Source: JALORV01 sp035255845 (GTDB lineage: Bacteria > Pseudomonadota > Gammaproteobacteria > Burkholderiales > Burkholderiaceae_F). From it: 15,619 bases of DNA. Position 1 is the stretch's first letter. Every line of letters starts with the position of its first letter. The notes under the pieces are model-generated. The model saw only the letters and a program-made list of their open reading frames with translations. It was not told the origin of the DNA and did no database searches. Position numbers and translations under genes: made by a program. The stretch spans positions 1 to 15,619 of the forward strand of contig DATEZE010000003.1 of the NCBI GenBank assembly GCA_035255845.1. The letters run 5' to 3'. Below are positions 1-6,792 of this stretch, piece by piece.

Positions 1-1
1 C

Positions 2-367
2 ACCTTTCAGAAGCTCGCCGCGCTGCGGCTGATGTATGCCGAACCCGCGCGCTTCCTCGACCCGACCGTGTCGCCGCTTTATGGCGACTTCACCGGATTC
101 CCGCCGCTGCTGTTCCACGCCGGCGAGATCGAAATGCTGCGCGACGAATCCGTGCGTGTGGCCGAGCGCGCATATGCCGCCGGCGTGACGGTCGAAGTCG
201 AGGTATGGCGGGACATGGCGCATGTATTTCACGCGCTGCCGCTGCCGCAGGCGCGGCCGGCCGATGACTCGATCGTGCAGTTCGTCGAGCGTCACGCCGG
301 ATGGCGGCCGGAATCGATCTCACCAGCCACAGTGGCCACGGCGGAGCTGCACGGCGTGCAAAGCTAG
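2..367 (+). CDS. Alpha/beta hydrolase of the HSL esterase family, C-terminal part (5' end outside the window)
   Basis: The reading frame is open from base 2 to a TAG stop at 365-367, so the N-terminal half, with the oxyanion HGG and nucleophile GDSAG motifs, lies outside the window. What remains is the typical end of a hormone-sensitive-lipase-like esterase: a DPTVSPLYGDFTGFPPLL stretch, then GEIEMLRDES with a Glu where many family members carry the catalytic Asp, then MAHVFH with the catalytic His. In the related group that reads EVLLDD at this place, Glu is normal, so the enzyme is probably active. It would hydrolyse carboxylic esters in the cytoplasm. It lies 60 bases before the next + strand gene and may belong to the same catabolic set, perhaps releasing the acid that the acyl-CoA synthetase activates; that link is inference. 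The family is clear but the substrate is unknown. Confidence 0.85.
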   Translation, partial: TFQKLAALRLMYAEPARFLDPTVSPLYGDFTGFPPLLFHAGEIEMLRDESVRVAERAYAAGVTVEVEVWRDMAHVFHALPLPQARPADDSIVQFVERHAGWRPESISPATVATAELHGVQS

Positions 368-417
368 GGCGTGCGCAAACCACTCGGATCGTAGGTTCCT
401 TCGGTCATTCTCTAATG

Positions 418-423
418 GAAGGA
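418..423 (+). promoter_or_regulatory. Ribosome binding site of the enoyl-CoA isomerase gene
   Basis: GAAGGA lies four bases before the ATG at 428 and supports that start. A TCTAAT at 411-416 resembles a -10 box, but no matching -35 is visible, so no promoter is called here. Confidence 0.6.
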
Positions 424-427
424 CGAC

Positions 428-1207
428 ATGGCCAAAGTCCTGCTCGACATCCGCGATAGCATCGCGACCCTCACCCTCAATAGCCCGACCAATTTCAACG
501 CGCTCGACGAGCAGATGCTCAGCGAGCTCGCCGTCGCCGTGGCCGACATCGACCGCCGAGGGAAAGTGCGTGTGGTCGTCCTGCGCGGCGCCGGTAAGGC
601 GTTCTGCGCTGGCGGCGACATAGCGCGCTTTGCGGCGACCGGCGACGCCATTCACGATTTCGTCAACTCGCTCGGGCCGTCGATCCAGGCTTTCGTCCAA
701 TGGATCCGGCAGACTCCGGCGATCGTCGTCGCCGTCGTTCAGGGGGCGGTCGCGGGCGGCGGCGTGGGATTGATGCTCGCGGCTGACGTCATCATCGCCG
801 CAGAGGATGCGACGGTGGCGGTCGCCTATGCACGCCTAGGGACGAGCCCTGACGCCGGCGCGAGCTATTTTCTCGCCCGCACGCTCGGCTATCGCAAGGC
901 GCTTGAGTTGTACCTGATGTCGGAGCGCCTCGATGGACGTCAGGCGAAGGCGCTCGGTCTCGTCAACTTCACCGCGCCGCCGGCATCGCTCGATGCTGAA
1001 GCGGAATCACTCGTCCGCCGATTGGCCGGTGGGCCTGCGATCGCGTATGCGTCCGCCAAGCGCCTGTTTCGCCAGGCAGCCGACACCGCGCTGCACCAAC
1101 ATCTCGACGACGAGATCCGACTCTTCTCCGACAATACGCGTCACCCGGACTTCGCTGAAGGCGTTCGCGCCTTCCTGGAAAAGCGCCCGCCGAAGTTCGC
1201 CACTTAA
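428..1207 (+). CDS. Enoyl-CoA hydratase/isomerase, PaaG-like (crotonase family)
   Basis: This 259-residue protein has the usual length and motifs of the crotonase fold. An oxyanion-hole strand with FCAGGD lies near residues 59-64, and the GAVAGGGVGLMLAAD segment at 106-120. The two Glu residues of classical enoyl-CoA hydratase are absent: the first position is Gly (GGGVGL) and the second falls on YARLG. Instead there is an Asp at 142 in TSPDAG, the position used by PaaG-type and enoyl-CoA isomerases. I therefore favour double-bond isomerisation (delta3/delta2 or dienoyl type) over simple hydration, which the MaoC genes downstream can supply. That suits unsaturated intermediates in branched or cyclic acid breakdown. 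It stands 71 bases before the LuxR regulator gene on the same strand. Family assignment is secure; the reaction is inferred from the catalytic residue. Confidence 0.88.
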   Translation: MAKVLLDIRDSIATLTLNSPTNFNALDEQMLSELAVAVADIDRRGKVRVVVLRGAGKAFCAGGDIARFAATGDAIHDFVNSLGPSIQAFVQWIRQTPAIVVAVVQGAVAGGGVGLMLAADVIIAAEDATVAVAYARLGTSPDAGASYFLARTLGYRKALELYLMSERLDGRQAKALGLVNFTAPPASLDAEAESLVRRLAGGPAIAYASAKRLFRQAADTALHQHLDDEIRLFSDNTRHPDFAEGVRAFLEKRPPKFAT

Positions 1208-1219
1208 ACCGGGAAGAGG

Positions 1220-1258
1220 GGGGCCGATTTGACGGCGGCACCGGTGCGGACCTAAGGT
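1220..1258 (+). promoter_or_regulatory. Probable promoter and operator region of the LuxR regulator gene
   Basis: TTGACG at 1229-1234 and TAAGGT at 1253-1258 are spaced by 18 bases and match a sigma-70 promoter moderately well. A perfect 10-base palindrome, GCACCGGTGC (1238-1247), lies between the two boxes, where a repressor or autoregulator could bind. GGGGCCGATT (1220-1229) abuts the -35 box and recurs before the acyl-CoA synthetase gene at 4109-4118. The assignment rests on motif matching only. Confidence 0.45.
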
Positions 1259-1278
1259 AGCTCCGGAAGGGACGCGGA

Positions 1279-4026
1279 GTGGCATTTCGCCGTGTGCCAG
1301 GAAGCCAGATGAATGATCGAGCGACGCCGGCACGTCTCGCAGAGGTTGATCTTGGGCCGGAGGTTCCGGCAACGCGTATCACGCCGCCGCATGTTTCGCG
1401 CCGCTGGCTGCCGCGTCCGCGCATCAATGCGCGACTCGGAGTTCCGCCTGACAAGCGGCTGATCTTAGTCATCTCGGCCGCCGGCTTCGGCAAGTCGTCG
1501 TGCCTCGCCGCATGGTGTCGTCAACTCACGCTCGCCAACGTGCCGGTGGCGTGGCTGACCGCGGAGCGCCCGAACGACGATCTCCACACGTTCTACGCCG
1601 AACTCGGCGCCGCATTAAGGCGCACGAACCTCGGCGTCGGCGATGACGTCGTCGAAATCGCCGGGCGCCGTGGGCGCAATGTCTCGCCTCGCCTGCTCGA
1701 AGATCTGATCGTCAAGGCGATCGGTGCGCAGCCGAGCCCCGTGGTGCTGGTGATCGATGATTACCATGCAATTGCAGGTCCGGAGGTCGACGAAGCGATT
1801 GCCGGACTGCTCGCGCACGCGCCCGAGAACCTGCGTCTCGTGATCGCCGGACGTAGTGCCCCGGCGATCCGACTCGGCAAGCTGCGCGCCGCGGGCGAAG
1901 TTCTCGAGCTCGCGCCGGCCGATCTGGCCTTTGACCTCGAGGAGACGCGCTCGTTTCTGCGCGATCGTTGTCAGATCGAGGTCCCAGCACGCGACGTCGC
2001 GGCGCTTCTTGAAACGACGGAAGGCTGGCCCGCGTCGCTGCAGATGATCGCCATCTCGATGCGCTCATCCACCGACCTTCGGCGCGTGCTGCGCTCGGCG
2101 ATCGGGCAGCCGCAGTTGCTGCGTCGCTACCTGCGTGAGGAAGTCATGCAGGAACTGCCGCCGGCACTGCGCGACTTTCTGCTGCGCACCTCGATTCTCG
2201 ACGCTTTCAATGCGAGTCTGGCGGCTGCCGTGTCAGAGGTGACGGACTCCGCCGAGATGCTGGCCGAGATCGAGCGACGGCAGCTTTTCGTCGTGTCGCT
2301 CGACGACGACGGCCAGTGGTTTCGCTATCACCACCTGTTCGGCGAATGCCTGCGCAAGGACCTCGAGCAGACCTATCCGCACGAGCTTGCGGAACTGCAT
2401 CTGCGAGCTGCTGAGTGGCTCGCTGGTGCGCGGCGTTTGAGCGAGGCGGTGCGCCATGCGATGGAGGCCAAGGCTCCCGAGCGCGCGCTGGCGCTCGTCG
2501 AAAACGGCGCGGTTGAACTCGTGTACCAGGGCGACTATCTGACGCTGACCGCGTTGCTCAAACGACTGCCTGAGCAGCGCTGGCGCCAGAGCGTCAAGCT
2601 TGAACTCGCGTACATGTGGGCGCTTGCCTATGGCGGCGTTCGTATCGAGACGGAAGAGATTCTGGCCGACCTCGTCGCACGTCTACCGACGCTGACGCCG
2701 GACGAAGCGCGTAGTGTTGAAACCGAAACCAAGCTGATTCGCCTGACGATTGCGGCCTTCATGGACCGCAGCGATCACATCAGGAGGCTGCTCTCCGAAG
2801 ACCCGGCGCTTTTCGCGAGCCGGGACCCCTGGGCTAGCGACGTCGTCAATGTCTGCGCAAGCTTTGCGCACACGTATGCAGGCGAGCACGAGCGCTCGCG
2901 CGAGTTCCTGTCTTGCAACCACCCGTTTAAGCGCGTGTATCAACACCTCGCGTCAGGTGTCGGCTGGTGGCGGCAAGGACGCACGCGGTTCGCCGAAAAC
3001 GAATGGAATCGTGCGCTCGAGATTGCACTTTCCGAGTTCGGCGCGCGCTCGATTTCGGCGGTGTCGGCCCAATGCTGTCTGGCGCAGATTCAATACGAAT
3101 GCGGGCAGTTCGAAGGCTTGGAACTGGCGCTGGCCAGCCGACTCGAGTTCATCGAGGAGGTCACGGCCACAGATGCGCTGGCAGGCGCTGTGACCTCACT
3201 CGCGTGGTCGCGTCTCGCGCGCGGCGAGCCGGCCGATGCCGAGGCTCTGCTCAATCGACTGCGCGTCCTCGGCAAAGCCCGCGGCTTGCTGCGGATGGAA
3301 GCCCTTGCAACCCTCGAACTGATGCGACTCGGGGCCGATCACGGCGTTGGCGACGCTTCGCATCTCGCTCAGCGTGCGGATGAAGTTCTGAAAGGCGAGG
3401 AGATGCCTTCCGAGCCTTCGACGTTTCGCGAGGCATTGCAATGTTTCCGGCTGGCGCGGGCATTCAACGCGGCTCTGAACGGCTTCGACGCGGGAAACCT
3501 CGATCGTCTGCACGAAGTGGTCACCGAATTCGATGCGCAGCACGGCGTGCCACTTGCGATCAGAGCGAGGCTGCTGCTCGCACGCGCCTGCGTGCAGCAT
3601 GGCGCAACCGAACGCGCAACGACCGCCGCCATGGATGCATTTGGCCGCGCGCACGACGCGGGGATGTCGCAGACCGTTCGCGACGCCGGGCACTGGATGC
3701 GGGCGCTGGTGCCGCAACTGTTCGCCGCCAATGAGCCGCCAACTGCCGCGTCGGCTGCAGCGGCCGCGTTCGAGCCAGCTCCGGTGCTTGCGGACGTGCC
3801 GCCCGCAACGCCATCCGGCGGTGGCCCGACCGAGGTGCTGAGCCCGCGTGAAAAGGATGTCCTGCAGCTGGTCGACCGCGGTCTCAGCAACAAGGAAATC
3901 GCCCGTGTGCTTCGCCTCGAGCCGGCAACGGTCAAATGGCACTTGAAGAATGCTTTCTCCAAGCTTGGCGTATCCAATCGCGTCCAGGCGATCAATCGCG
4001 CGCGCGGCTCGGCGCAAATTCACTGA
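1279..4026 (+). CDS. MalT/AlkS-like LuxR-family ATP-dependent transcriptional activator
   Basis: The 915-residue length fits large ATP-binding LuxR regulators (LAL/STAND class; MalT and AlkS are about 900). Residues 66-74 form a Walker A loop (AAGFGKSS) and 155-161 a Walker B strand ending in IDDYH. An EGW motif and RYHHLF follow, as in the family's nucleotide-binding domain. The middle is helical and compatible with TPR-like repeats. A Pro/Ala-rich linker at about 815-853 leads to a C-terminal LuxR helix-turn-helix (854-908) starting LSPREKDVL, with SNKEIARVL and TVKWHLKNAFSKLGV. Such proteins bind an inducer and activate nearby catabolic operons, as MalT does for maltose and AlkS for alkanes. 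The neighbouring acyl-CoA synthetase and beta-oxidation genes are likely targets. The GTG start at 1279 has GGAAGGGA upstream; an ATG at 1309 with AGGAAG is an equally possible start. Confidence 0.9.
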   Translation: MAFRRVPGSQMNDRATPARLAEVDLGPEVPATRITPPHVSRRWLPRPRINARLGVPPDKRLILVISAAGFGKSSCLAAWCRQLTLANVPVAWLTAERPNDDLHTFYAELGAALRRTNLGVGDDVVEIAGRRGRNVSPRLLEDLIVKAIGAQPSPVVLVIDDYHAIAGPEVDEAIAGLLAHAPENLRLVIAGRSAPAIRLGKLRAAGEVLELAPADLAFDLEETRSFLRDRCQIEVPARDVAALLETTEGWPASLQMIAISMRSSTDLRRVLRSAIGQPQLLRRYLREEVMQELPPALRDFLLRTSILDAFNASLAAAVSEVTDSAEMLAEIERRQLFVVSLDDDGQWFRYHHLFGECLRKDLEQTYPHELAELHLRAAEWLAGARRLSEAVRHAMEAKAPERALALVENGAVELVYQGDYLTLTALLKRLPEQRWRQSVKLELAYMWALAYGGVRIETEEILADLVARLPTLTPDEARSVETETKLIRLTIAAFMDRSDHIRRLLSEDPALFASRDPWASDVVNVCASFAHTYAGEHERSREFLSCNHPFKRVYQHLASGVGWWRQGRTRFAENEWNRALEIALSEFGARSISAVSAQCCLAQIQYECGQFEGLELALASRLEFIEEVTATDALAGAVTSLAWSRLARGEPADAEALLNRLRVLGKARGLLRMEALATLELMRLGADHGVGDASHLAQRADEVLKGEEMPSEPSTFREALQCFRLARAFNAALNGFDAGNLDRLHEVVTEFDAQHGVPLAIRARLLLARACVQHGATERATTAAMDAFGRAHDAGMSQTVRDAGHWMRALVPQLFAANEPPTAASAAAAAFEPAPVLADVPPATPSGGGPTEVLSPREKDVLQLVDRGLSNKEIARVLRLEPATVKWHLKNAFSKLGVSNRVQAINRARGSAQIH

Positions 4027-4053
4027 ACGCCTTCCGAATTTGGTTCTGGCCTA

Positions 4054-4065
4054 ACCGCTCGCGGT
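4054..4065. promoter_or_regulatory. Inverted repeat before the acyl-CoA synthetase gene
   Basis: ACCGC and GCGGT arms are separated by TC, flanked by TA and AG, inside the 153-base gap between the regulator and synthetase genes. The arms resemble the two ACC-N4-GGT sites at 6652-6667 and 6762-6777, but the half-site spacing is two bases longer. It could be a divergent regulator site or a chance GC-rich hairpin just after the LuxR stop. Confidence 0.3.
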
Positions 4066-4080
4066 AGCGGGGGCCGGCCA

Positions 4081-4126
4081 CACCCTCCTTTTGGGGTGCG
4101 ACTTTCGCGGGGCCGATTCCTAGACT
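4081..4126 (+). promoter_or_regulatory. Candidate control region of the acyl-CoA synthetase gene
   Basis: CACCC (4081-4085) and GGGTG (4094-4098) can pair around an eight-base loop. GGGGCCGATT at 4109-4118 repeats the element at 1220-1229, and TAGACT at 4121-4126 could serve as a -10 box. No good -35 box is visible at the right distance, as expected for an activator-dependent promoter. This is an inference from motif layout only. Confidence 0.3.
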
Positions 4127-4179
4127 GTCCTTACTCTGCGAGGTCACCTCTCGCGCCACCCACCGGGAATTGGGCATCC

Positions 4180-5739
4180 ATGAACATCACTCAAGTTCTT
4201 CACCGCAATCTACAGTTGGTTGGCGACCGCCCCATGACGATATGTGGCGAGCGGACGCACACGACGCGCCAGTTTGTCGACCGGGTCGCGCGCTTGGGCG
4301 GGGCGCTTCAGCAACTCGGCATGCGGCCGGGCGACCGGGTCGGCATGCTCGCGCTGAATTCCGACCGGTACATGGAGTACTTCTTCGGCGTGCCGTGGGG
4401 CGACGGTGTGCTCAACCCTTGCAACATCCGGTGGAGCGCCAGCGAGAATGCCTATGCGCTCAACGATTCCGAAACGTCGATTTTGATTGTCGACGAGACC
4501 TTCAAGACGATGGGGACGCAGCTGCGGCAAGACGTGGGTTCGTTGCGCCACGTCATCTACGCCGGAGACGGCGAGACGCCGCCCGGGATGCTGGGTTACG
4601 AAGGCTTGCTCGCGGAGGCGCACCCGATCGAGGATTCGCGTCGCGGGGGCGAGGCCCTGCTCGGCGTGTTCTATACGGGCGGCACAACCGGCTTCCCGAA
4701 GGGGGTGATGCTCACCCACAGCGCCTTTTATGCGAGTCAGATCGCCGTGACGGCCGAGGGTGTAGTCGGGCAAGACGCCACATTGCTTCGATCGGCGCCG
4801 ATGTTCCATTTGGCCGACATTGGCATCGGATACGTCGGAGTTCTGCAACGCGCCCGCCACGTGATCCTGTCCTCCTTTGCCCCAGTGGCGGCGATGCAGG
4901 CGATCGAGCGCCACCGCGCCGACGCGGCGTTGCTGGTTCCGGCAATGATCCAGATGTTGATCAACCATCCCGATGTCATGAAATACGATCTGTCGTCACT
5001 CAAGAGCCTGGTGTATGGCGCATCGCCGATCCAGGAGAAGGTGCTGCACGACCTGATGGAGTTGCTACCCCACCTGCGCATGCGGCAGGCCTACGGCCAG
5101 ACCGAGATGGGCCCGCTGATCTCGCTGCTCGAGCCCGAACACCACTCTGCACAGGGCAGCGAAGCCGGAATGCTGCGGTCGTGTGGTCGCCCCGGACTCT
5201 GTGTTGAAGTGCGGATCGTCGACGCCAACGGCAACGAAGTGCCGCGTGGCACTGTCGGCGAGATCGCAGCGCGCGGACCGAATATGATGCTCGGTTACTG
5301 GAACAAGCCGGAGCAAACGAAGGTGGCACTCCCCGGCGACGGATGGCTGCGCACCGGCGACGGCGCCTACATGGACGACAAGGGGTATCTGTTCATCGTC
5401 GATCGGGTCAAGGACATGATCGTGACCGGCGGCGAAAATGTTTTCTCCGCCGAAGTCGAAAACGCGCTCGCAAGCCACGGCGACGTCGCGATGTGCGCTG
5501 TCATCGGCATTCCGAGCGAGCAATGGGGCGAATCGGTGCATGCCGTCATCGTTCCGAAGAACGGCAAGACGCCGATCCCAGACGATCTGATCGACCATTG
5601 CAAAGCGCTGATCGCGGGCTACAAATGTCCGAAGTCCGTCGAAATCCGGGAAGCGCTCCCGCTGTCCGGTGCGGGAAAGATCCTGAAGACCGAATTGCGG
5701 GAGCCGTACTGGCAGGGCCAGGGCCGGCGAGTCGCCTGA
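4180..5739 (+). CDS. Acyl-CoA synthetase (AMP-forming, fatty-acid CoA ligase class)
   Basis: Activates a free acid to its CoA thioester through an acyl-adenylate, the entry step for the beta-oxidation genes nearby. The 519-residue product shows the adenylate-forming family motifs in order: P-loop YTGGTTGFPKG at 166-175, YGQTE at 305-309, GYWNKPEQT near 372, TGD with Asp394, the hinge DRVKDMIVTGGENVF (408-422), and the catalytic Lys500 in GAGKILKTEL. The frame stays open back to a GTG at 4096, but those residues do not resemble a synthetase N-terminus. I choose ATG 4180, preceded by GGGAA at 4165-4169. The protein ends on the family pattern ELREPYW plus a short basic tail. No membrane segment is apparent. 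Chain length and branching of the substrate cannot be read from the motifs; context suggests a branched or isoprenoid acid. Confidence 0.9.
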   Translation: MNITQVLHRNLQLVGDRPMTICGERTHTTRQFVDRVARLGGALQQLGMRPGDRVGMLALNSDRYMEYFFGVPWGDGVLNPCNIRWSASENAYALNDSETSILIVDETFKTMGTQLRQDVGSLRHVIYAGDGETPPGMLGYEGLLAEAHPIEDSRRGGEALLGVFYTGGTTGFPKGVMLTHSAFYASQIAVTAEGVVGQDATLLRSAPMFHLADIGIGYVGVLQRARHVILSSFAPVAAMQAIERHRADAALLVPAMIQMLINHPDVMKYDLSSLKSLVYGASPIQEKVLHDLMELLPHLRMRQAYGQTEMGPLISLLEPEHHSAQGSEAGMLRSCGRPGLCVEVRIVDANGNEVPRGTVGEIAARGPNMMLGYWNKPEQTKVALPGDGWLRTGDGAYMDDKGYLFIVDRVKDMIVTGGENVFSAEVENALASHGDVAMCAVIGIPSEQWGESVHAVIVPKNGKTPIPDDLIDHCKALIAGYKCPKSVEIREALPLSGAGKILKTELREPYWQGQGRRVA

Positions 5740-5890
5740 ACCATCGCGAGCGATCGATGACTTCGTCAGCGCGCTGTCGATCGATCAGGTCGGTGCACAC
5801 ACACCTATCTCGTCAAGCGCGCCAACGACCCGACCGCAGTGAAATCCGAAAGAAGTGAATTCGGAGAGCCGACACGACGATAGCAACGGG

Positions 5891-5906
5891 TCCAGCGGTT
5901 GCTGGA
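5891..5906 (-). terminator. Hairpin directly after the TetR stop codon
   Basis: TCCAGC and GCTGGA pair in a six-base stem around GGTT, two bases beyond the TetR stop on the minus strand. There is no T-run on either side, so it is at best a weak intrinsic terminator. The convergent arrangement (synthetase stop at 5739, TetR stop at 5909) makes a termination role plausible. The remaining intergenic stretch 5740-5890 shows no gene. Confidence 0.3.
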
Positions 5907-5908
5907 TC

Positions 5909-6586
5909 TCAACCTGCGCCGCTGCCCGCACGCGGCTCGAGTCCGCGCGTGAATAGCGTCGTCATGCGTTGCGCGATTTCGGCGTGCGTCAGCGGACCAT
6001 CTTCGCGGTACCAGAAGCACAGCCAATGCAGCGCACCGAAGATGGTGAACGCCGCCATCTTGGTGTCGCAGGGCGCAATCGAACCGTCGGCGATGCCGCG
6101 TTGCAGGATGGCCTCGAGGGTCTCTTCCAGCTTGCGGCGAGCCTTGAGGATTTCGGCGCGACCCTGCCGTCCCAGTGAATCCAGGCCGCTGCGAACCACA
6201 CAGGTCGCGAACTCGTTCGTCACGGCATCCACATAGCGTGCAATGAAATCGCGGAAGCGCTCGAGGCCCGAACCGGGGTGGCGCCGATCGACCGCGATCA
6301 ACTCGTTGAACTGGGAGGTTCCTCGGCGCTGGCACTCCAGCAGGATTTCTTCCTTGCCACTGACGTAGTAGTAGAGCGCAGCCTTGGTGACATGCAGCGC
6401 CTCGGCGATATCGGTGAGTGACGTGGCGTCATAACCGCGTTCATTGAACAGGCGCACGGCCATCGAGAGCAGCGCCTCGCGCTTCAATTCGAACTGTTCG
6501 TCGGATTCAGGAAGCGCGGAATTCCAGCGCTGCGAACGGACGGTTGGTCGATTGCGGGACCGAGGGGCCGGGGCTTGACGAGACAT
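5909..6586 (-). CDS. TetR-family transcriptional repressor
   Basis: A 225-residue regulator with an N-terminal TetR DNA-binding domain. After a basic leader of about 30 residues, helix 1 reads REALLSMAVRLFNERGYDAT, and the helix-turn-helix spans about residues 55-82 (TSLTDIAEALHVTKAALYYYV, then GKEEIL). The C-terminal half is a helical ligand-binding domain. In this setting TetR proteins usually release DNA when an acyl-CoA intermediate binds, as FadR- and KstR-type regulators do. It is divergent from the thiolase-led operon, and the shared 206-base gap holds two matching inverted repeats, one near each start, so autoregulation and repression of the operon are likely. The ATG at 6586 has no clear Shine-Dalgarno sequence, so initiation may be weak or leaderless. 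Confidence 0.9.
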   Translation of the reverse strand: MSRQAPAPRSRNRPTVRSQRWNSALPESDEQFELKREALLSMAVRLFNERGYDATSLTDIAEALHVTKAALYYYVSGKEEILLECQRRGTSQFNELIAVDRRHPGSGLERFRDFIARYVDAVTNEFATCVVRSGLDSLGRQGRAEILKARRKLEETLEAILQRGIADGSIAPCDTKMAAFTIFGALHWLCFWYREDGPLTHAEIAQRMTTLFTRGLEPRAGSGAG

Positions 6587-6649
6587 TATTCGATGAACCG
6601 ACGCAAGGACCGTCTCAGCAGGTGATGAATGGTGGGAATCGTAGTCCGC

Positions 6650-6679
6650 TTTTTACCCATCGGTAAACGCTTAAGTCAC
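6650..6679 (-). promoter_or_regulatory. Probable tetR promoter with internal operator
   Basis: Read on the minus strand, GTGACT (6679-6674) and TAAAAA (6655-6650) are 18 bases apart and each match four of six sigma-70 consensus positions. The inverted repeat at 6652-6667 lies in the spacer and over the -10 box, a classic arrangement for autorepression. The distance to the tetR start is about 60 bases. Confidence 0.45.
6652..6667. promoter_or_regulatory. Likely TetR operator O1
   Basis: TTTACC-CATC-GGTAAA is a perfect 6+6 inverted repeat. It shares 13 of 16 positions with the site at 6762-6777. It lies 65 bases upstream of the tetR start codon, within the proposed tetR promoter. Confidence 0.7.
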
Positions 6680-6761
6680 TGATATATCGCCGCCTTTGCA
6701 CTGCCCCACCATTGGGAGGGTGGATTTGCGGTCGATCTCTTGTAACCTGACGATCAATTCA

Positions 6762-6777
6762 TTAACCGATCGGTAGA
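6762..6777. promoter_or_regulatory. Likely TetR operator O2, before the thiolase operon
   Basis: The core ACCGATCGGT (6765-6774) is a perfect 10-base palindrome, in the extended form TTAACCGATCGGTAGA. It ends 15 bases before the thiolase start and directly precedes its ribosome binding site AGGAG (6781-6785). A possible -35 TTGTAA at 6740-6745 would place the -10 region on the operator, so binding there should block transcription. The match to the site at 6652-6667 supports a common regulator. Confidence 0.75.
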
Positions 6778-6792
6778 ACAAGGAGTCATCAT

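Noticed and set aside
4096..4179. GTG start 84 bases upstream for the acyl-CoA synthetase
   Set aside because: The extra residues are not synthetase-like and fall in the probable control region. ATG 4180 gives a normal N-terminus.
5740..5890. Repeated CGATCGAT motifs (about 5751 and 5779) and a CA-rich stretch between the synthetase and tetR genes
   Set aside because: Short self-complementary words with no clear stem or coding sense; too weak to call a repeat, gene remnant or terminator.
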